Positions 51,758 through 61,500 of a DNA stretch of 64,000 nucleotides are shown here, piece by piece. Source of the stretch: Bradyrhizobium sp. sBnM-33 (GTDB lineage: Bacteria; Pseudomonadota; Alphaproteobacteria; Rhizobiales; Xanthobacteraceae); contig NZ_CP136624.1 of NCBI RefSeq assembly GCF_032917945.1, forward strand, positions 5,704,001-5,768,000, in the 5' to 3' direction. The notes under the pieces were generated by a model, which was not told where the DNA came from, ran no database searches, and worked only from the letters and a program-made list of their open reading frames with translations. Made by a program: the position numbers and the translations under genes. How positions within the stretch are numbered: the first letter of the stretch is position 1; the number at the start of each line of letters is the position of its first letter.

Positions 51758-52447
51758 TCATTCACGGTAACGCGGGGTCATATGCCCAAGCCATGCCGTG
51801 AGCCTTGATCTTTCCCTGACCAGGCCATCCTGATTGAAGTGGTGAACACAAAAGTGTGCCCATGAATCTTCGAACGCCATTTCCATGTCACCTGTGACCG
51901 ACGTGGTACCTAGCCCGATTTCTGCGTAGGTAAACTCGAAACTGCCACTAGGACGCGCCAGCGCAATGTGGAATGGTTGACCGGTAAACTCGTTGATTTT
52001 CGGCCTGCCGGTGCTCCGCATCACGCCGGGTATCTCTACCCTTGCGGTTCTGAGTTCCAAGTCCGCATCGAGATCAATCGACAGGACCAACGTCTCGCAA
52101 AATTCTGAGCAGGTGGACGCGAATACGGCGAAAAGATTGCTCAATGGTTCGCATGCCTCGCCTGAGATGATCGCTTCAAGCGCGATCCGTTGAGCTTCAT
52201 CCGAACGCTCGTCGATAACGATCTGGCGCCGGCCGTTTCCGTCCTTGATTTCGCCAGGCCACTTGTACAGCGCTGCCCAGTTCAGGCCTGAAAGCGGCGT
52301 ATCGTTGAAGTGGCCTTCGACGATGGCGCCGACGAAGGCCGACTGGCAGTAGCCGTGGGTACTCGGCAGGTTGAACTGGCAACCGCAATTCATGGCGCAA
52401 TTGCAGTTGTCATAAGTCTCGCTCTTGAATAGCCATCGATCAGCCAT
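51758..52447 (-). CDS. DUF1326-domain protein
   Basis: 229 residues from the ATG at 52447 (GGAGG upstream). The family signature is the cysteine-rich opening TYDNCNCAMNCGCQFNLPST, then GYCQSAFVGAIVEGHF and TFSEFC-type blocks (STCSEFCETLVLSIDLD). Function is unknown; the cysteine cluster suggests metal binding. It lies 51 bases downstream of an MBL-fold gene on the same strand, which is divergent from an AraC regulator, so the three probably form one module. Confidence 0.85.
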   Translation of the reverse strand: MADRWLFKSETYDNCNCAMNCGCQFNLPSTHGYCQSAFVGAIVEGHFNDTPLSGLNWAALYKWPGEIKDGNGRRQIVIDERSDEAQRIALEAIISGEACEPLSNLFAVFASTCSEFCETLVLSIDLDADLELRTARVEIPGVMRSTGRPKINEFTGQPFHIALARPSGSFEFTYAEIGLGTTSVTGDMEMAFEDSWAHFCVHHFNQDGLVRERSRLTAWLGHMTPRYRE

Positions 52448-52498
52448 CTCACTGCGCCTCCCGAAAGCGATGACGCTCAACTCGACTTTGCGCGAACT

Positions 52499-53461
52499 TC
52501 AAGTGGGAACGAAGCGATAGGCGCCTTCCTTGCGCTCGACGAAGCCGGTGCCAGGGAACGGCAGGTGAGCACCGATCAGCCGGCGCTTTTCAATGACGAG
52601 TCGATCAAGCAGGCGTAGGCGGGTCGAGATGCCCCGATCCGGCTCATGGTCGACTGGCACCGGCCACGACGGATGCTGGAATGAGATCACAGCGTGCGTA
52701 AGCGCGTCCCCAACGACGACGAGACCATCCCCACCGGCGATTTCGACCGAGATGTGGCCCTGCGTATGCCCTGGCGTATCGATGACCCGCACGCCACTGA
52801 CAATCTCATCGCCATCCCGTACCGTCCTCATCTTGTCCTTGATGCGCGAGAAATGGTTCTTGGCGCCACTGATGCGATCGTTGGTTGCCAAGACTGCCGG
52901 CAACCTTCGCATCACATCCGGGTCGGCCCAAAGGTTCCATTCGACGGTCGAAACGAAATAGTTCGCATTCGGATAGATCGGGTTGTCATTCGCGTCGAGG
53001 ACGCCCCAAAGGTGGTCGGGATGGCCGTGGGTCAGGACGATCTTGGTAACGGTCGCAGGTGGGATGCCGGCAGCTTTGAGGTTCTCCGCAAGCTTTCCCG
53101 CCGTGGGCTGGTGGCGCGGGCCGGTGCCCGCGTCGACCAGCACCACATCGGACTGGCTACGGATCACCGCGACAGTGTTCACGAGTTGGAGCCGTTCGCC
53201 GGTTTGTCCGGCTGTGTTCAGGGCGGCTTCGCGCTCGGCAGGCGGAGAGTCCGGCGTCACGAGGAAGCCCGCTGGAAGGAAGAAATGGCCGTCGCTTACG
53301 ACCAGAGTCTCGAGGCTGCCTGATTTGTGGACCGGTACCGTATGGACGGCTGCCCTTGTCGGTCGCGGCGAAGACACGCACGCAGCTGCGGCCAGAGCCG
53401 CTGCAGCCGATTCACTTAGAAATTGGCGGCGAGCTATTCTGTGAACATGCCCTGCGGTCAC
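52499..53461 (-). CDS. Tat-exported MBL-fold metallo-hydrolase (second copy)
   Basis: 320 residues from a GTG at 53461 with AAGGAGG about eight bases upstream. Twin-arginine signal (IARRQFLSESAAAALAAAAC), then an MBL fold with LTHGHPDHLWGV as metal motif, GHTQGHISVEI, and VVGDALTHAVISFQHP as the later ligand region. It ends GAHLPFPGTGFVERKEGAYRFV, closely like the MBL protein at 24.2 kb, so the two are paralogues. The substrate is unknown. The AraC gene at 53.7 kb is divergent and likely regulates it. Confidence 0.88.
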   Translation of the reverse strand: MTAGHVHRIARRQFLSESAAAALAAAACVSSPRPTRAAVHTVPVHKSGSLETLVVSDGHFFLPAGFLVTPDSPPAEREAALNTAGQTGERLQLVNTVAVIRSQSDVVLVDAGTGPRHQPTAGKLAENLKAAGIPPATVTKIVLTHGHPDHLWGVLDANDNPIYPNANYFVSTVEWNLWADPDVMRRLPAVLATNDRISGAKNHFSRIKDKMRTVRDGDEIVSGVRVIDTPGHTQGHISVEIAGGDGLVVVGDALTHAVISFQHPSWPVPVDHEPDRGISTRLRLLDRLVIEKRRLIGAHLPFPGTGFVERKEGAYRFVPT

Positions 53462-53714
53462 GACACTTCCCTCCTTGATGGGCCACCTTATCGATAGGCA
53501 CCGCCCCGTTGGGCGCGAAGCTTAACTGGCGCATTTGGGTGCCAGATATCCGATTGCCGCGAGGGCCTATCCGGAAAGCGCGTAAAACGTGGAAATCGCC
53601 TACGGGAATCAGCAACGATCACTATCCAGAAACTGCAAGAATGATCGGAGCATTCCCGCCCCGGTGGCCCATACCTCGGTATGCATGTTATGCTCGATCA
53701 ATACGGAGGCGAGC

Positions 53715-54725
53715 ATGCAGCTTGGCACAGCGCCGCTTTTGGAGCAGCTGCCCATCTTCCACAGCCGCAATGTGGAAGAGACCGGTGCATTCCTGCGCGC
53801 GAAAGGCTACCGCTTCGACATCGCAGGGCGGCAGGCCCGCCACCTCGATGCGCGCCTCAACGGCGTTTACATGCCGGGCCTCTACGTGGGTTACGTGCAA
53901 TACGGCGGCGCATCGGTCGTCCTGTCGCCAAGCCCCGCCCGCACGGAAACCTGGATCCACCTGCCACTTCGCGGGCAACTTGGAGCCACCATTGGCCGTG
54001 ACCACATCGTTTGCAATCCGAACCTCGCCACGATCATCTCGCCGATGCGCGAGAGTTGTCGGCTGGTATCGGAGGCCGATAGCAGCCGCATCCAACTGTC
54101 TTTGACCAAATCCAGCCTTACAGGCCAGCTTGCCGCCCTACTTGGCGAGCCACCAACCGCTCCCCTCGACTTTGCACCCACCATCGACCTCGCAGCCGGG
54201 TACGGCCGCAGCCTGGCACGCTACGTGCTGATGGCCGTCGCGGACCTGGAACGGGCGGGATCGGTGCTCTGGAGTACGACGACGATGAGCAAATTCGAGG
54301 AGTTCATTGTTACCGCACTGCTGCTGTCGCACCCGCACAATTACAGCAACGCGCTGCGACGCCTCGAGAGGCCGATTGCGCCGCGTGACGTGAGGCGCGC
54401 GGTTGACTATATCGAGGCCCACCTCGACCAGGCAGTCACAGTGGCCGACCTCGTTACGGCAACCGGCGTTGCGGGGCGAACACTCTTTATGCACTTCAGG
54501 AATTTCAAGGGCGTATCGCCGATGCGCTACCTACGGAACGCCCGCCTGAGGCAAGTTCGTCAAGCCTTGCTGCGGGCCGATCCGGAAGCGAATATCACCG
54601 ACATTGCCATGAGCACGGGGTTCACCCACATGGGCCGGTTCTCGGTGACGTACCGCACGTACTTTGGGGAAAGCCCTTCGGAGACGCTGAAAGGTCAGAC
54701 GCAGCAACTTCGGAAGCAACCGTAG
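53715..54725 (+). CDS. AraC-family transcriptional regulator
   Basis: 336 residues from the ATG at 53715 (GGAGG five bases upstream); earlier in-frame starts are not supported. The N-terminal 200 residues form an AraC_binding_2-like domain (GVYMPGLYVGYVQYGGASVV). The C-terminal HTH_18 domain contains AVDYIEAHLDQAVTVADLVT, GVAGRTLFMHFRNFKGVSPM with RYLRNARLRQVRQALLRA, and ITDIAMSTGFTHMGRFSVTY RTYFGESPSE. It probably controls the divergent MBL-DUF1326 pair, across 253 bases. The inducer is unknown. Confidence 0.9.
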   Translation: MQLGTAPLLEQLPIFHSRNVEETGAFLRAKGYRFDIAGRQARHLDARLNGVYMPGLYVGYVQYGGASVVLSPSPARTETWIHLPLRGQLGATIGRDHIVCNPNLATIISPMRESCRLVSEADSSRIQLSLTKSSLTGQLAALLGEPPTAPLDFAPTIDLAAGYGRSLARYVLMAVADLERAGSVLWSTTTMSKFEEFIVTALLLSHPHNYSNALRRLERPIAPRDVRRAVDYIEAHLDQAVTVADLVTATGVAGRTLFMHFRNFKGVSPMRYLRNARLRQVRQALLRADPEANITDIAMSTGFTHMGRFSVTYRTYFGESPSETLKGQTQQLRKQP

Positions 54726-54920
54726 TTTGGGAAGCTCTAGGCCAGCAATTGCGTTGCTGTGTTCCGATGCGGAATTTGGTCGATACCGGAGGCATAGCCG
54801 ACATCGGCCAAGGGCGCACCAATCGAGTTCGATTTACGAGTACGCGCCCTTAATCAGACCTGCATAGGTGCATTCGTTTTTGAGGCTTGCGGTATCGGCA
54901 GAAACGCGCTCCCTGCTCGC

Positions 54921-56168
54921 ATGGATAACAAGACTCGCGGGGAGGATATCGCGACGCAGCCGCTCAAGCCGGGGCGGATTGCGCTCAACGTGCTGGCGCT
55001 GTGCTTCACGCTGGCGCTGCTCGGCCGCGGACTCGGCGAGAGCTTTACGGTTTTCCTCAAACCGATCTCGGAGAATTTCGGCTGGGACCGCGCGGAGGTG
55101 GTTTCGGTTTATTCGATGACCTGGCTGGCCGGAGGACTGACAGCGCCGGTGGTGGGCCGGCTGTTCGACCGCTACGGCCCCCGCATCGTCTATTCGTTGG
55201 GACTGCTGCTGCTCGGCAGCGCGTTTCTCGTGGCCTCCCGCGCGCAGGCCCTGTGGCAATTCCAATTGAGCGTCGGCCTCTCCCTCGGGATCGGCATCGC
55301 ATTCATCGGTAACGTGCCGAATTCGATTCTGCTCGGCCGCTGGTTCGGCCGGCGATTGCCGACCGCGATGGCGGTGGTCTATTCCGCGGCCGGCGCGGGC
55401 GTGCTGGTGCTGCTGCCGGCGTCGCAGCTTCTGATCGATCATTTTGGCTGGCGCGGCGCCTATCAGACGTTCGGTATTGTTGCGCTGTGTCTGCTGCTGC
55501 CGTTGTTGCTGCTGCCGTGGCGGCTGTTCTCGACGGGCTCGCCACACATCGCCAAAAAGACCGATCCCGATTTCGTCGACGGCGGCTGGACGCTCGGCAG
55601 CGCGATGCGTCACCACGCGTTCTGGGCGCTGTTTTCGACCTTCTTTTTTACGGCCGTTGGGATGTATGCGCTTGCGGCGCAGATCGTCGCCTATCTGATC
55701 GATGCCGGCTTCCCGCCCCTGCAGGCCGCAACCGCCTGGGGCTTTTCCGGCGTCGTGCTGCTGTTCGGCATGCTGGGCGTCACCCAGCTCGATGCGATGA
55801 TCGGACGACGTCCATCGGTGCTGCTCAGCTACGCGATCTCGATCGTCGGCATCATCCTGCTCTGGCTGCTGCAGTTCTATCCGAACTTCTGGCTGCTCGG
55901 CGCCTTCGTCGTGACCTTCGGCAGCATGATCGGCTCGCGCGGCCCGCTGATCACGGCAACCGCGATGAAGATCTTTCGCGGCGAACGGGTCGGCACCATC
56001 TACGGCACGATCTCGATCGGCAGCGGCCTTGGCTCGGGGCTCGGCGCCTGGGCCGGCGGCCTGATCCACGACTGGACCCACAGCTACAACCCCGTGATCG
56101 CATTCGCGCTGGTCGCCGTTGTGCTCGGGATGATTCCGTTCCTCGTGGTCCCGGCGCTGCGGCGGTAG
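54921..56168 (+). CDS. MFS transporter (oxalate/formate antiporter-like)
   Basis: 415 residues with twelve hydrophobic segments. Major facilitator signature between helices 2 and 3: GGLTAPVVGRLFDRYGPRIV. Further blocks GLSLGIGIAFIGNVPNSILL and GRWFGRRLPTAMAVVYSAAG are typical of the OxlT/monocarboxylate-type branch. The ATG at 54921 was used. It converges with the AmpR-like gene with no gap between stop codons. The substrate is probably an organic acid or drug-like compound; it cannot be settled from sequence. Confidence 0.88.
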   Translation: MDNKTRGEDIATQPLKPGRIALNVLALCFTLALLGRGLGESFTVFLKPISENFGWDRAEVVSVYSMTWLAGGLTAPVVGRLFDRYGPRIVYSLGLLLLGSAFLVASRAQALWQFQLSVGLSLGIGIAFIGNVPNSILLGRWFGRRLPTAMAVVYSAAGAGVLVLLPASQLLIDHFGWRGAYQTFGIVALCLLLPLLLLPWRLFSTGSPHIAKKTDPDFVDGGWTLGSAMRHHAFWALFSTFFFTAVGMYALAAQIVAYLIDAGFPPLQAATAWGFSGVVLLFGMLGVTQLDAMIGRRPSVLLSYAISIVGIILLWLLQFYPNFWLLGAFVVTFGSMIGSRGPLITATAMKIFRGERVGTIYGTISIGSGLGSGLGAWAGGLIHDWTHSYNPVIAFALVAVVLGMIPFLVVPALRR

Positions 56169-57083
56169 CTACGTCCCGGCCTGCTTGCCAGGGCTCCTCT
56201 TTGTTGCTGCGATCGTTTCAAGCAGCCAGCTCTTGAATGAGAGCATCGCGGCTGTCGGTCGCCGGGAGTGCAGCGATGTAATCCAATAATCGCCTAGCGC
56301 GACTTCGATCTCAAAAGGACGTACCAGCCGCCGCTGGCGGATCTCGTCCTGAAACAATACCGCCGGCAACAATGCAACGCCGAAACCGCGCGCCGCTACA
56401 CTGGCGATCGTGATGGATGAATCGAAGACCATCCCCTTGAGCACCGGACTCTGCAGTCCGGCCGCGGCAAACCATCGCGGCCATTCTTCCTGTCGGTAGG
56501 AACGTAGCAATACCTCGCGCTTGAGATCGGCCGGCCGGCTCAGCCTGCGAGCCAGCGACGGCGCGCAGAATGGGGTAAATGGCGCTCCCATCAAGTGGGT
56601 CGCCTCAGTGCCATGCCAAAGGCCATCGCCAAACCTGATCGCGTAATCGAGGCCTTCACCCGCAATATCGATACGATTGTTGTTGGTAAACAGGCGCAAA
56701 TCGATCCGTGGATAGGCTTTCCTGAAAGCATCGAGCCGCGGCAACAGCCATCCCGAAGCGAAGGTACCGACCACACCGACCGCGATGACGTCCTGGTAGT
56801 GGCCGTCTTCAAAACGATTGAGCGTTTCGGTGAGCCGGCCGAAAGCCTCGACAATGCTCGGCAGCAGCAACTGTCCTTCATCGGTGAGCGCAACGCCGCG
56901 GGGTAGCCGGCGAAACAACTGTACGCCTAGCCGGTTCTCCAGCACTTTCACATGCTGGCTAACGGCCGCCTGTGTAACCCGAAGCTCCAGGCCAGCACGG
57001 GTGAAACTGAGATGGCGCGCTGTCGCTTCAAAGGCCCGTAGCGCATTGAGCGGAAGGTGCGAAAGCTTCATCCGGCGACGCAT
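56169..57083 (-). CDS. LysR-family regulator of the beta-lactamase gene (AmpR-like)
   Basis: 304 residues from the ATG at 57083 (AAGGA six bases upstream); ATG 57071 is the alternative. HTH at residues 10-65 (LPLNALRAFEATARHLSFTR, LRVTQAAVSQHVKVLENRLG), then the effector domain starting VIAVGVVGTFASGWLLPRLD, with the TFASGWLLPRL block shared with AmpR. AmpR senses anhydro-muropeptides released during wall damage and switches on a divergent beta-lactamase gene. Here the divergent gene is a class A beta-lactamase, which supports the assignment. Confidence 0.88.
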   Translation of the reverse strand: MRRRMKLSHLPLNALRAFEATARHLSFTRAGLELRVTQAAVSQHVKVLENRLGVQLFRRLPRGVALTDEGQLLLPSIVEAFGRLTETLNRFEDGHYQDVIAVGVVGTFASGWLLPRLDAFRKAYPRIDLRLFTNNNRIDIAGEGLDYAIRFGDGLWHGTEATHLMGAPFTPFCAPSLARRLSRPADLKREVLLRSYRQEEWPRWFAAAGLQSPVLKGMVFDSSITIASVAARGFGVALLPAVLFQDEIRQRRLVRPFEIEVALGDYWITSLHSRRPTAAMLSFKSWLLETIAATKRSPGKQAGT

Positions 57084-57184
57084 TGCTCGTCCTTAGTTTT
57101 TCTTATGCCTGCCCGCAGAACTCATCGTTTGTCAAGACAGCGACCGATCGGCACCTTCCTGCTCGCAGCAAGGAGGGATTCATT

Positions 57185-58081
57185 GTGATCACGAGAAGAC
57201 AGTTTCAGCTTGGATGCGGTGCAGCGCTGATAACGACTGCTTTGAGCGGCCAGCAAGCGATATTTGCATCGACCACGAATCAACGACTGATCGACGAGAT
57301 CAAGCGTCTGGAGAGCGAAAGCGGCGGCCGGCTCGGTGTTTGCGTCCTGGAAACGGCAACGGGCACTCGTCATATCCATCGGGGCGACGAGCGCTTTCCG
57401 ATGTGCAGCACCTTCAAAGTGCTGGCAGCCGCCGCGATCCTGGCAGGGGTAGATGCCGGCAAGGAACTGTTGACGCGGCGCATAACCTTCGAGGCATCCG
57501 CACTCGTCGTGAACTCACCCGTGACCGAAACGCGCGTTGGCGTTGGCGGCGGCATGACACTCGCTGAAATTTGCGAAGCGGCGGTGACGCGAAGCGACAA
57601 CACGGCCGGCAATCTGCTACTCGCCAGCATCGGCGGACCGCCGGGGCTGACAGCCTTCGCACGGAGTCTCGGCGACCAAGTCACGCGGTTAGACCGGGAT
57701 GAGCCCTCGCTCAACGAGGCTTTGCTTGACGATCCGCGCGATACCACGACACCGAATGCGATGGCTTCGAATTTGCAAGCCCTGATCCTTGGGACTAAGG
57801 CGCTGTCGGCTGCATCGCGCGAGCAACTGACGGCATGGTTGATCGCCAACAAGACCGGCGATACGAGACTGCGCGCAGGTCTTGCGAAAGATTGGCGCGT
57901 CGGCGACAAGACCGGCACCGGTGCCCGAGGCACGAACAATGACGTCGCTGTGATCTGGCCACCCGGCAAGGCGCCCATCGTGATCACTGCCTATCTGACC
58001 GGCGCCACCGTGCCTGCCGCGCAGCAAAACGCCACCTTGGCTTCGGTCGCGCGGGCGGTGTCGGCCATGACATCTGGCTAG
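57185..58081 (+). CDS. Class A beta-lactamase, Tat-exported
   Basis: 298 residues from a GTG at 57185 with AAGGAGG eight bases upstream. It hydrolyses beta-lactams in the periplasm. N-terminal twin-arginine signal (MITRRQFQLGCGAALITTAL). All class A motifs are intact: STFK (S75-K78), SDN (137-139), E173-xx-L-N177 (the omega-loop glutamate) and KTG (242-244). C74 precedes the catalytic serine, but the partner position after KTGT is glycine, so the disulfide of carbapenemases is absent. The spectrum cannot be told from sequence. It is divergent from the AmpR-like gene, so inducible. Codon use looks native, suggesting a resident chromosomal gene. Confidence 0.94.
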   Translation: MITRRQFQLGCGAALITTALSGQQAIFASTTNQRLIDEIKRLESESGGRLGVCVLETATGTRHIHRGDERFPMCSTFKVLAAAAILAGVDAGKELLTRRITFEASALVVNSPVTETRVGVGGGMTLAEICEAAVTRSDNTAGNLLLASIGGPPGLTAFARSLGDQVTRLDRDEPSLNEALLDDPRDTTTPNAMASNLQALILGTKALSAASREQLTAWLIANKTGDTRLRAGLAKDWRVGDKTGTGARGTNNDVAVIWPPGKAPIVITAYLTGATVPAAQQNATLASVARAVSAMTSG

Positions 58082-58087
58082 GTCGGA

Positions 58088-58510
58088 ATGCAGGCCGTAA
58101 TTGCCGGATTGTCGGTAGCGACCATCGTCCTGTACCTTGCAGCACCTGGTTCGGCTCCATCGATCGCGTCGGAGGATATATTTGCCGGCCGGCCCGCGTT
58201 TTCCGAAGCAGAGCAGCCAGCGCGGACGCCGGCCGACTGCAGAGATGTGAGGCGGATGGCCGACGGCATTCCTGAACTTGAGTACCGGATCGATCTCTCC
58301 GTGGTCGGCAGCCTGACGGCGGTGCAGACGGATCAAATTTTGTGGTATCTCGTGCTGTGCTCACCGCCGGATATCAGGATCATGTGCGTGACCTACCAAT
58401 CCAACGGCGTGGCGATTGGCGACAGGGTCATCGTAAGAGGCGGATATCGACGACGCGACGCCAACCACGTCCTCTTGGATCCTTGTCTGGCAAGCAGACC
58501 AGAGCAGTGA
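58088..58510 (+). CDS. Putative secreted protein of unknown function downstream of bla
   Basis: 140 residues; not recognised. The N-terminus MQAVIAGLSVATIVLYLAAP with SAPSIASEDIFA looks like a signal peptide or a single anchor. The mature part has four cysteines (TPADCRDVRR, YLVLCSPPD, IRIMCVTYQ and LLDPCLASR) that could form two disulfides in the periplasm. The ATG lies six bases after the bla stop codon in the same direction, so it is probably cotranscribed; the ribosome binding site is weak. Confidence 0.6.
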   Translation: MQAVIAGLSVATIVLYLAAPGSAPSIASEDIFAGRPAFSEAEQPARTPADCRDVRRMADGIPELEYRIDLSVVGSLTAVQTDQILWYLVLCSPPDIRIMCVTYQSNGVAIGDRVIVRGGYRRRDANHVLLDPCLASRPEQ

Positions 58511-58578
58511 TGTCAGCCGAACGCAGCTTCCCATCCTGAAGTTTGCATTCGATCATCCACGCCTGTCGCGGTACCTGT

Positions 58579-61500
58579 CTAATTATTCGGCGGGAGTTCG
58601 ATCGGGGTGTTGTTCTGCTTGCCGGTGTTGAACTCGAAGATCTTGCGCAGCACGCCGGGCATCACGGCCGAAATCGGATTGACGCGCAGCACGGGCTGAC
58701 CAGGCGTGCCGACCACCTCATACGTCACGCCGATCAGCCCCTCATTACTGCCGCCACCGAGGAACAGGCCGAGCACGGGAATCTGGCCGAACATGTTGTT
58801 CAATCCGTACATCGGAACGAAGGTGCCGCTCATGCGCACGGCATTACCGACATAGTCGATGCTGCCTTCGATGGTCGCGCCGATGATCGGACCCTTCACG
58901 ACACCATCGCGGATCGTGAGCTGTCCGCTCTGCCGGGTGAACTCGGCGCGAAGTGCCGTAAAGGAAATGCCGTTCTGAACGCCGGCCGCTCCGCCCGCGG
59001 CGGCGCGCTCCAGTGCGGCTTCACCCTTGACGGAAAAATCGCGGACGTTGATCAGACCGTCCTTGGCGCTGGGTTCGACCGTCGGCGGCTCCATCGCAAG
59101 CGAGAGCTGTCCGCCGACCATTTTCGAGTAGGTGTCGGTGAAGCGGAAGAAAGCACCCGCATCGTTGGTCTGCAGGATGATGATGTCGCGTCCCTGTCCC
59201 TGCCCGCGGCCGCGCAGATCGGCGCTCACCGGCGTGTCGCGCCCGACCTTGCCGGAGAGCGTGAAATTTTTGACGATGCCGTTGCGGCGGGAGAATTTGC
59301 TGTCGACGCTGCGCAACGCCTCGCCGTTGAAGCCGGCGACCGCGCCGAGCTTGACGTCGATATCGAGATCGATGTTCCTCGACTTGCTCTTGGGGTCGGC
59401 TTCCTTGCCCGAGATCGCCGACTTGAGGAAGCCGCGGCCGTCGAACACGTCGCCGCGCATCGTGACCTTCACGACGCCGTCGGCGCCGCGCTCGGCCTTC
59501 AACGTCGTCTTGTCGCCGTCCGACGGCGCGTAGGTCGGGAAGTTCGCGTTCAACAGATCACCGTTCTGGTCGACTTCCAGCGATCCCTTGATCGAAACGC
59601 CGCCGCCTTCGACCACGATGTCCTGGAACAGCGTCGACTGTTCCTTCTTCACGACATTGAACGTTGCCTTGCCCGACTTGCCGGGCACCTTGACCCAGCC
59701 CGGCATGATGTTGTCGAGCCGCAGTGAGGTCAGATCGGCTTCGATGCCGACGCGACTGTCGTTCTCGCCGATCTTGCCGATCACCTTGATCGGGATCGAG
59801 CCGCTCACGGCGGGTCCGAAATCGATCCCGAGGCGCGCGCGGCTGGCATCATCCAGCGTCGCCTGCAGCCTGATATCGGCGTCGCCCTCACTCGGTTTGC
59901 GATAGTCCAGCGAAGCCGGCTGCCCATTGATCTTGACGTCGCCCTTGACCTGGTAGCCCGCGTTATTGGCGAGCACCTTGAGCGTATTGGATTCCAGCTT
60001 CTGATTCATCACGAGCTTGTCGGCGGCAAACCCGGCCAGATCGGCAATCACGGTGTAGGTCGTGTCGGCCTTGGTCATCGAGCCCTTGACTGGCATGCCG
60101 AGCGTGATGGTGGCGGCAACGTTTCCCTTGCTGGCGTTCGGATCGATCAGCGTGCCGGAGAGATCGCTGATACGGTCGGACGCCAGAATCTCGGCCGCTG
60201 CCGGCACCGACGCGTCGACCCTGAACTTCACCCGTGACGGCGACGGCTTGGGCGCCATGTCCGGCACCTCGAAGGTGAAATCGGAAATATTGATCTTGCG
60301 GCCGCCGGGCGTGTCGGCAATTCCCTGCCCGATCGTGACCGTCGCCGTTCGCCCGGTAACCCGCGCCTTCAAATCGGCATCGCGGACCGCCGGCATGTCG
60401 TCGACCGGACGCGCGGTGACTCCCGAGGCCACGATGGTGACGGCCAGACCATCGTCCGGAATCGGCGGCCCCTTGCGCGAGAGATTGCGCACCGGCGAAT
60501 TGACGCCGACCTCGATGCGCTGAAGCGTGCCGCGCTCGATGCGTTCGATCACCCATTCGCGCACTTCGGGCACAATCAGGATTGGCCACATCCGTTTCAG
60601 CGCGGATGCCGACATCGGCGTACCCGCAAAACCAAGCTGGAGACGCGCCTCACCCGAATAATCGATAGTTCCCGTACCGGCGATGCCGATCTCACCGTTG
60701 CTGATATCGGCCTGGGTGAGCAGCACACGCTTGCGATCGGTGTCGAACTTCAGCCCGATCGCGATCCGGTTGAAGATCAGCGGCGGTTCGTTGTCGGTGC
60801 CGGCCAGCAGGATGGTGCCGCCGCTAAGGCCGGCCTGCCATTCGGTGGTGGCGCCGTTCGGCGGCTCGAGATGGCCGAGCAGCGTAATCCGGTTCGAACC
60901 GGAAATGATCTTGAAGGGCGCGACCAGCACGCGCCGTCCGGAGTCCCATTCGACGCTCATCTCCGCCGAATCGATCGGCATCGGATAGTCAGGCGTATCG
61001 CTGTCGATGAGGTTTCCGGCGCCGGCGGTGATCTTGCCGCGGAAATAGGTCGGCAGACCGTCGCGACCCAGCTCGCCTTTCAGCTCGCCGGAAAGCGGCA
61101 GCTCGGCGCTGTAGGTCAGGTCCTTGACCCGCATCGCCAGCAGGATGTTGGCGGCAGGCACCTTGTCGGCGCGAAGATCGACCGACCGCACGCCGTTCTG
61201 CTGCGGTCCGACTACGACCTTGAGCGACCAGGGACGCGCACCTTGCTCGCCAAGGCTCACCGCAACCCCGCCGCCGCTCGGACGGCGCATGCTGAGGCTG
61301 ATATTCTCGAACGTCCATTTGTTGCCGCGCTGCTGATCGTCGACGATGAGATTGCCGTTCTTGAGGCCGATCTCGTTCAGGTTCTGCCCGTCCAGGCCGG
61401 TCAGGCTGAGGCTGTCGAGCCAGTCAAGGCCAGCCAGCAATCCGCTCTGCGTGCTATCGGAAGCCGTCGCTGCAGCCCCTTGCGGCGGCGCAGGCGGCTG

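Noticed and set aside
58543..59727. 394-codon plus-strand ORF opposite the AsmA-like gene
   Set aside because: Antisense shadow; the minus strand has a continuous AsmA-like protein with the expected C-terminus.
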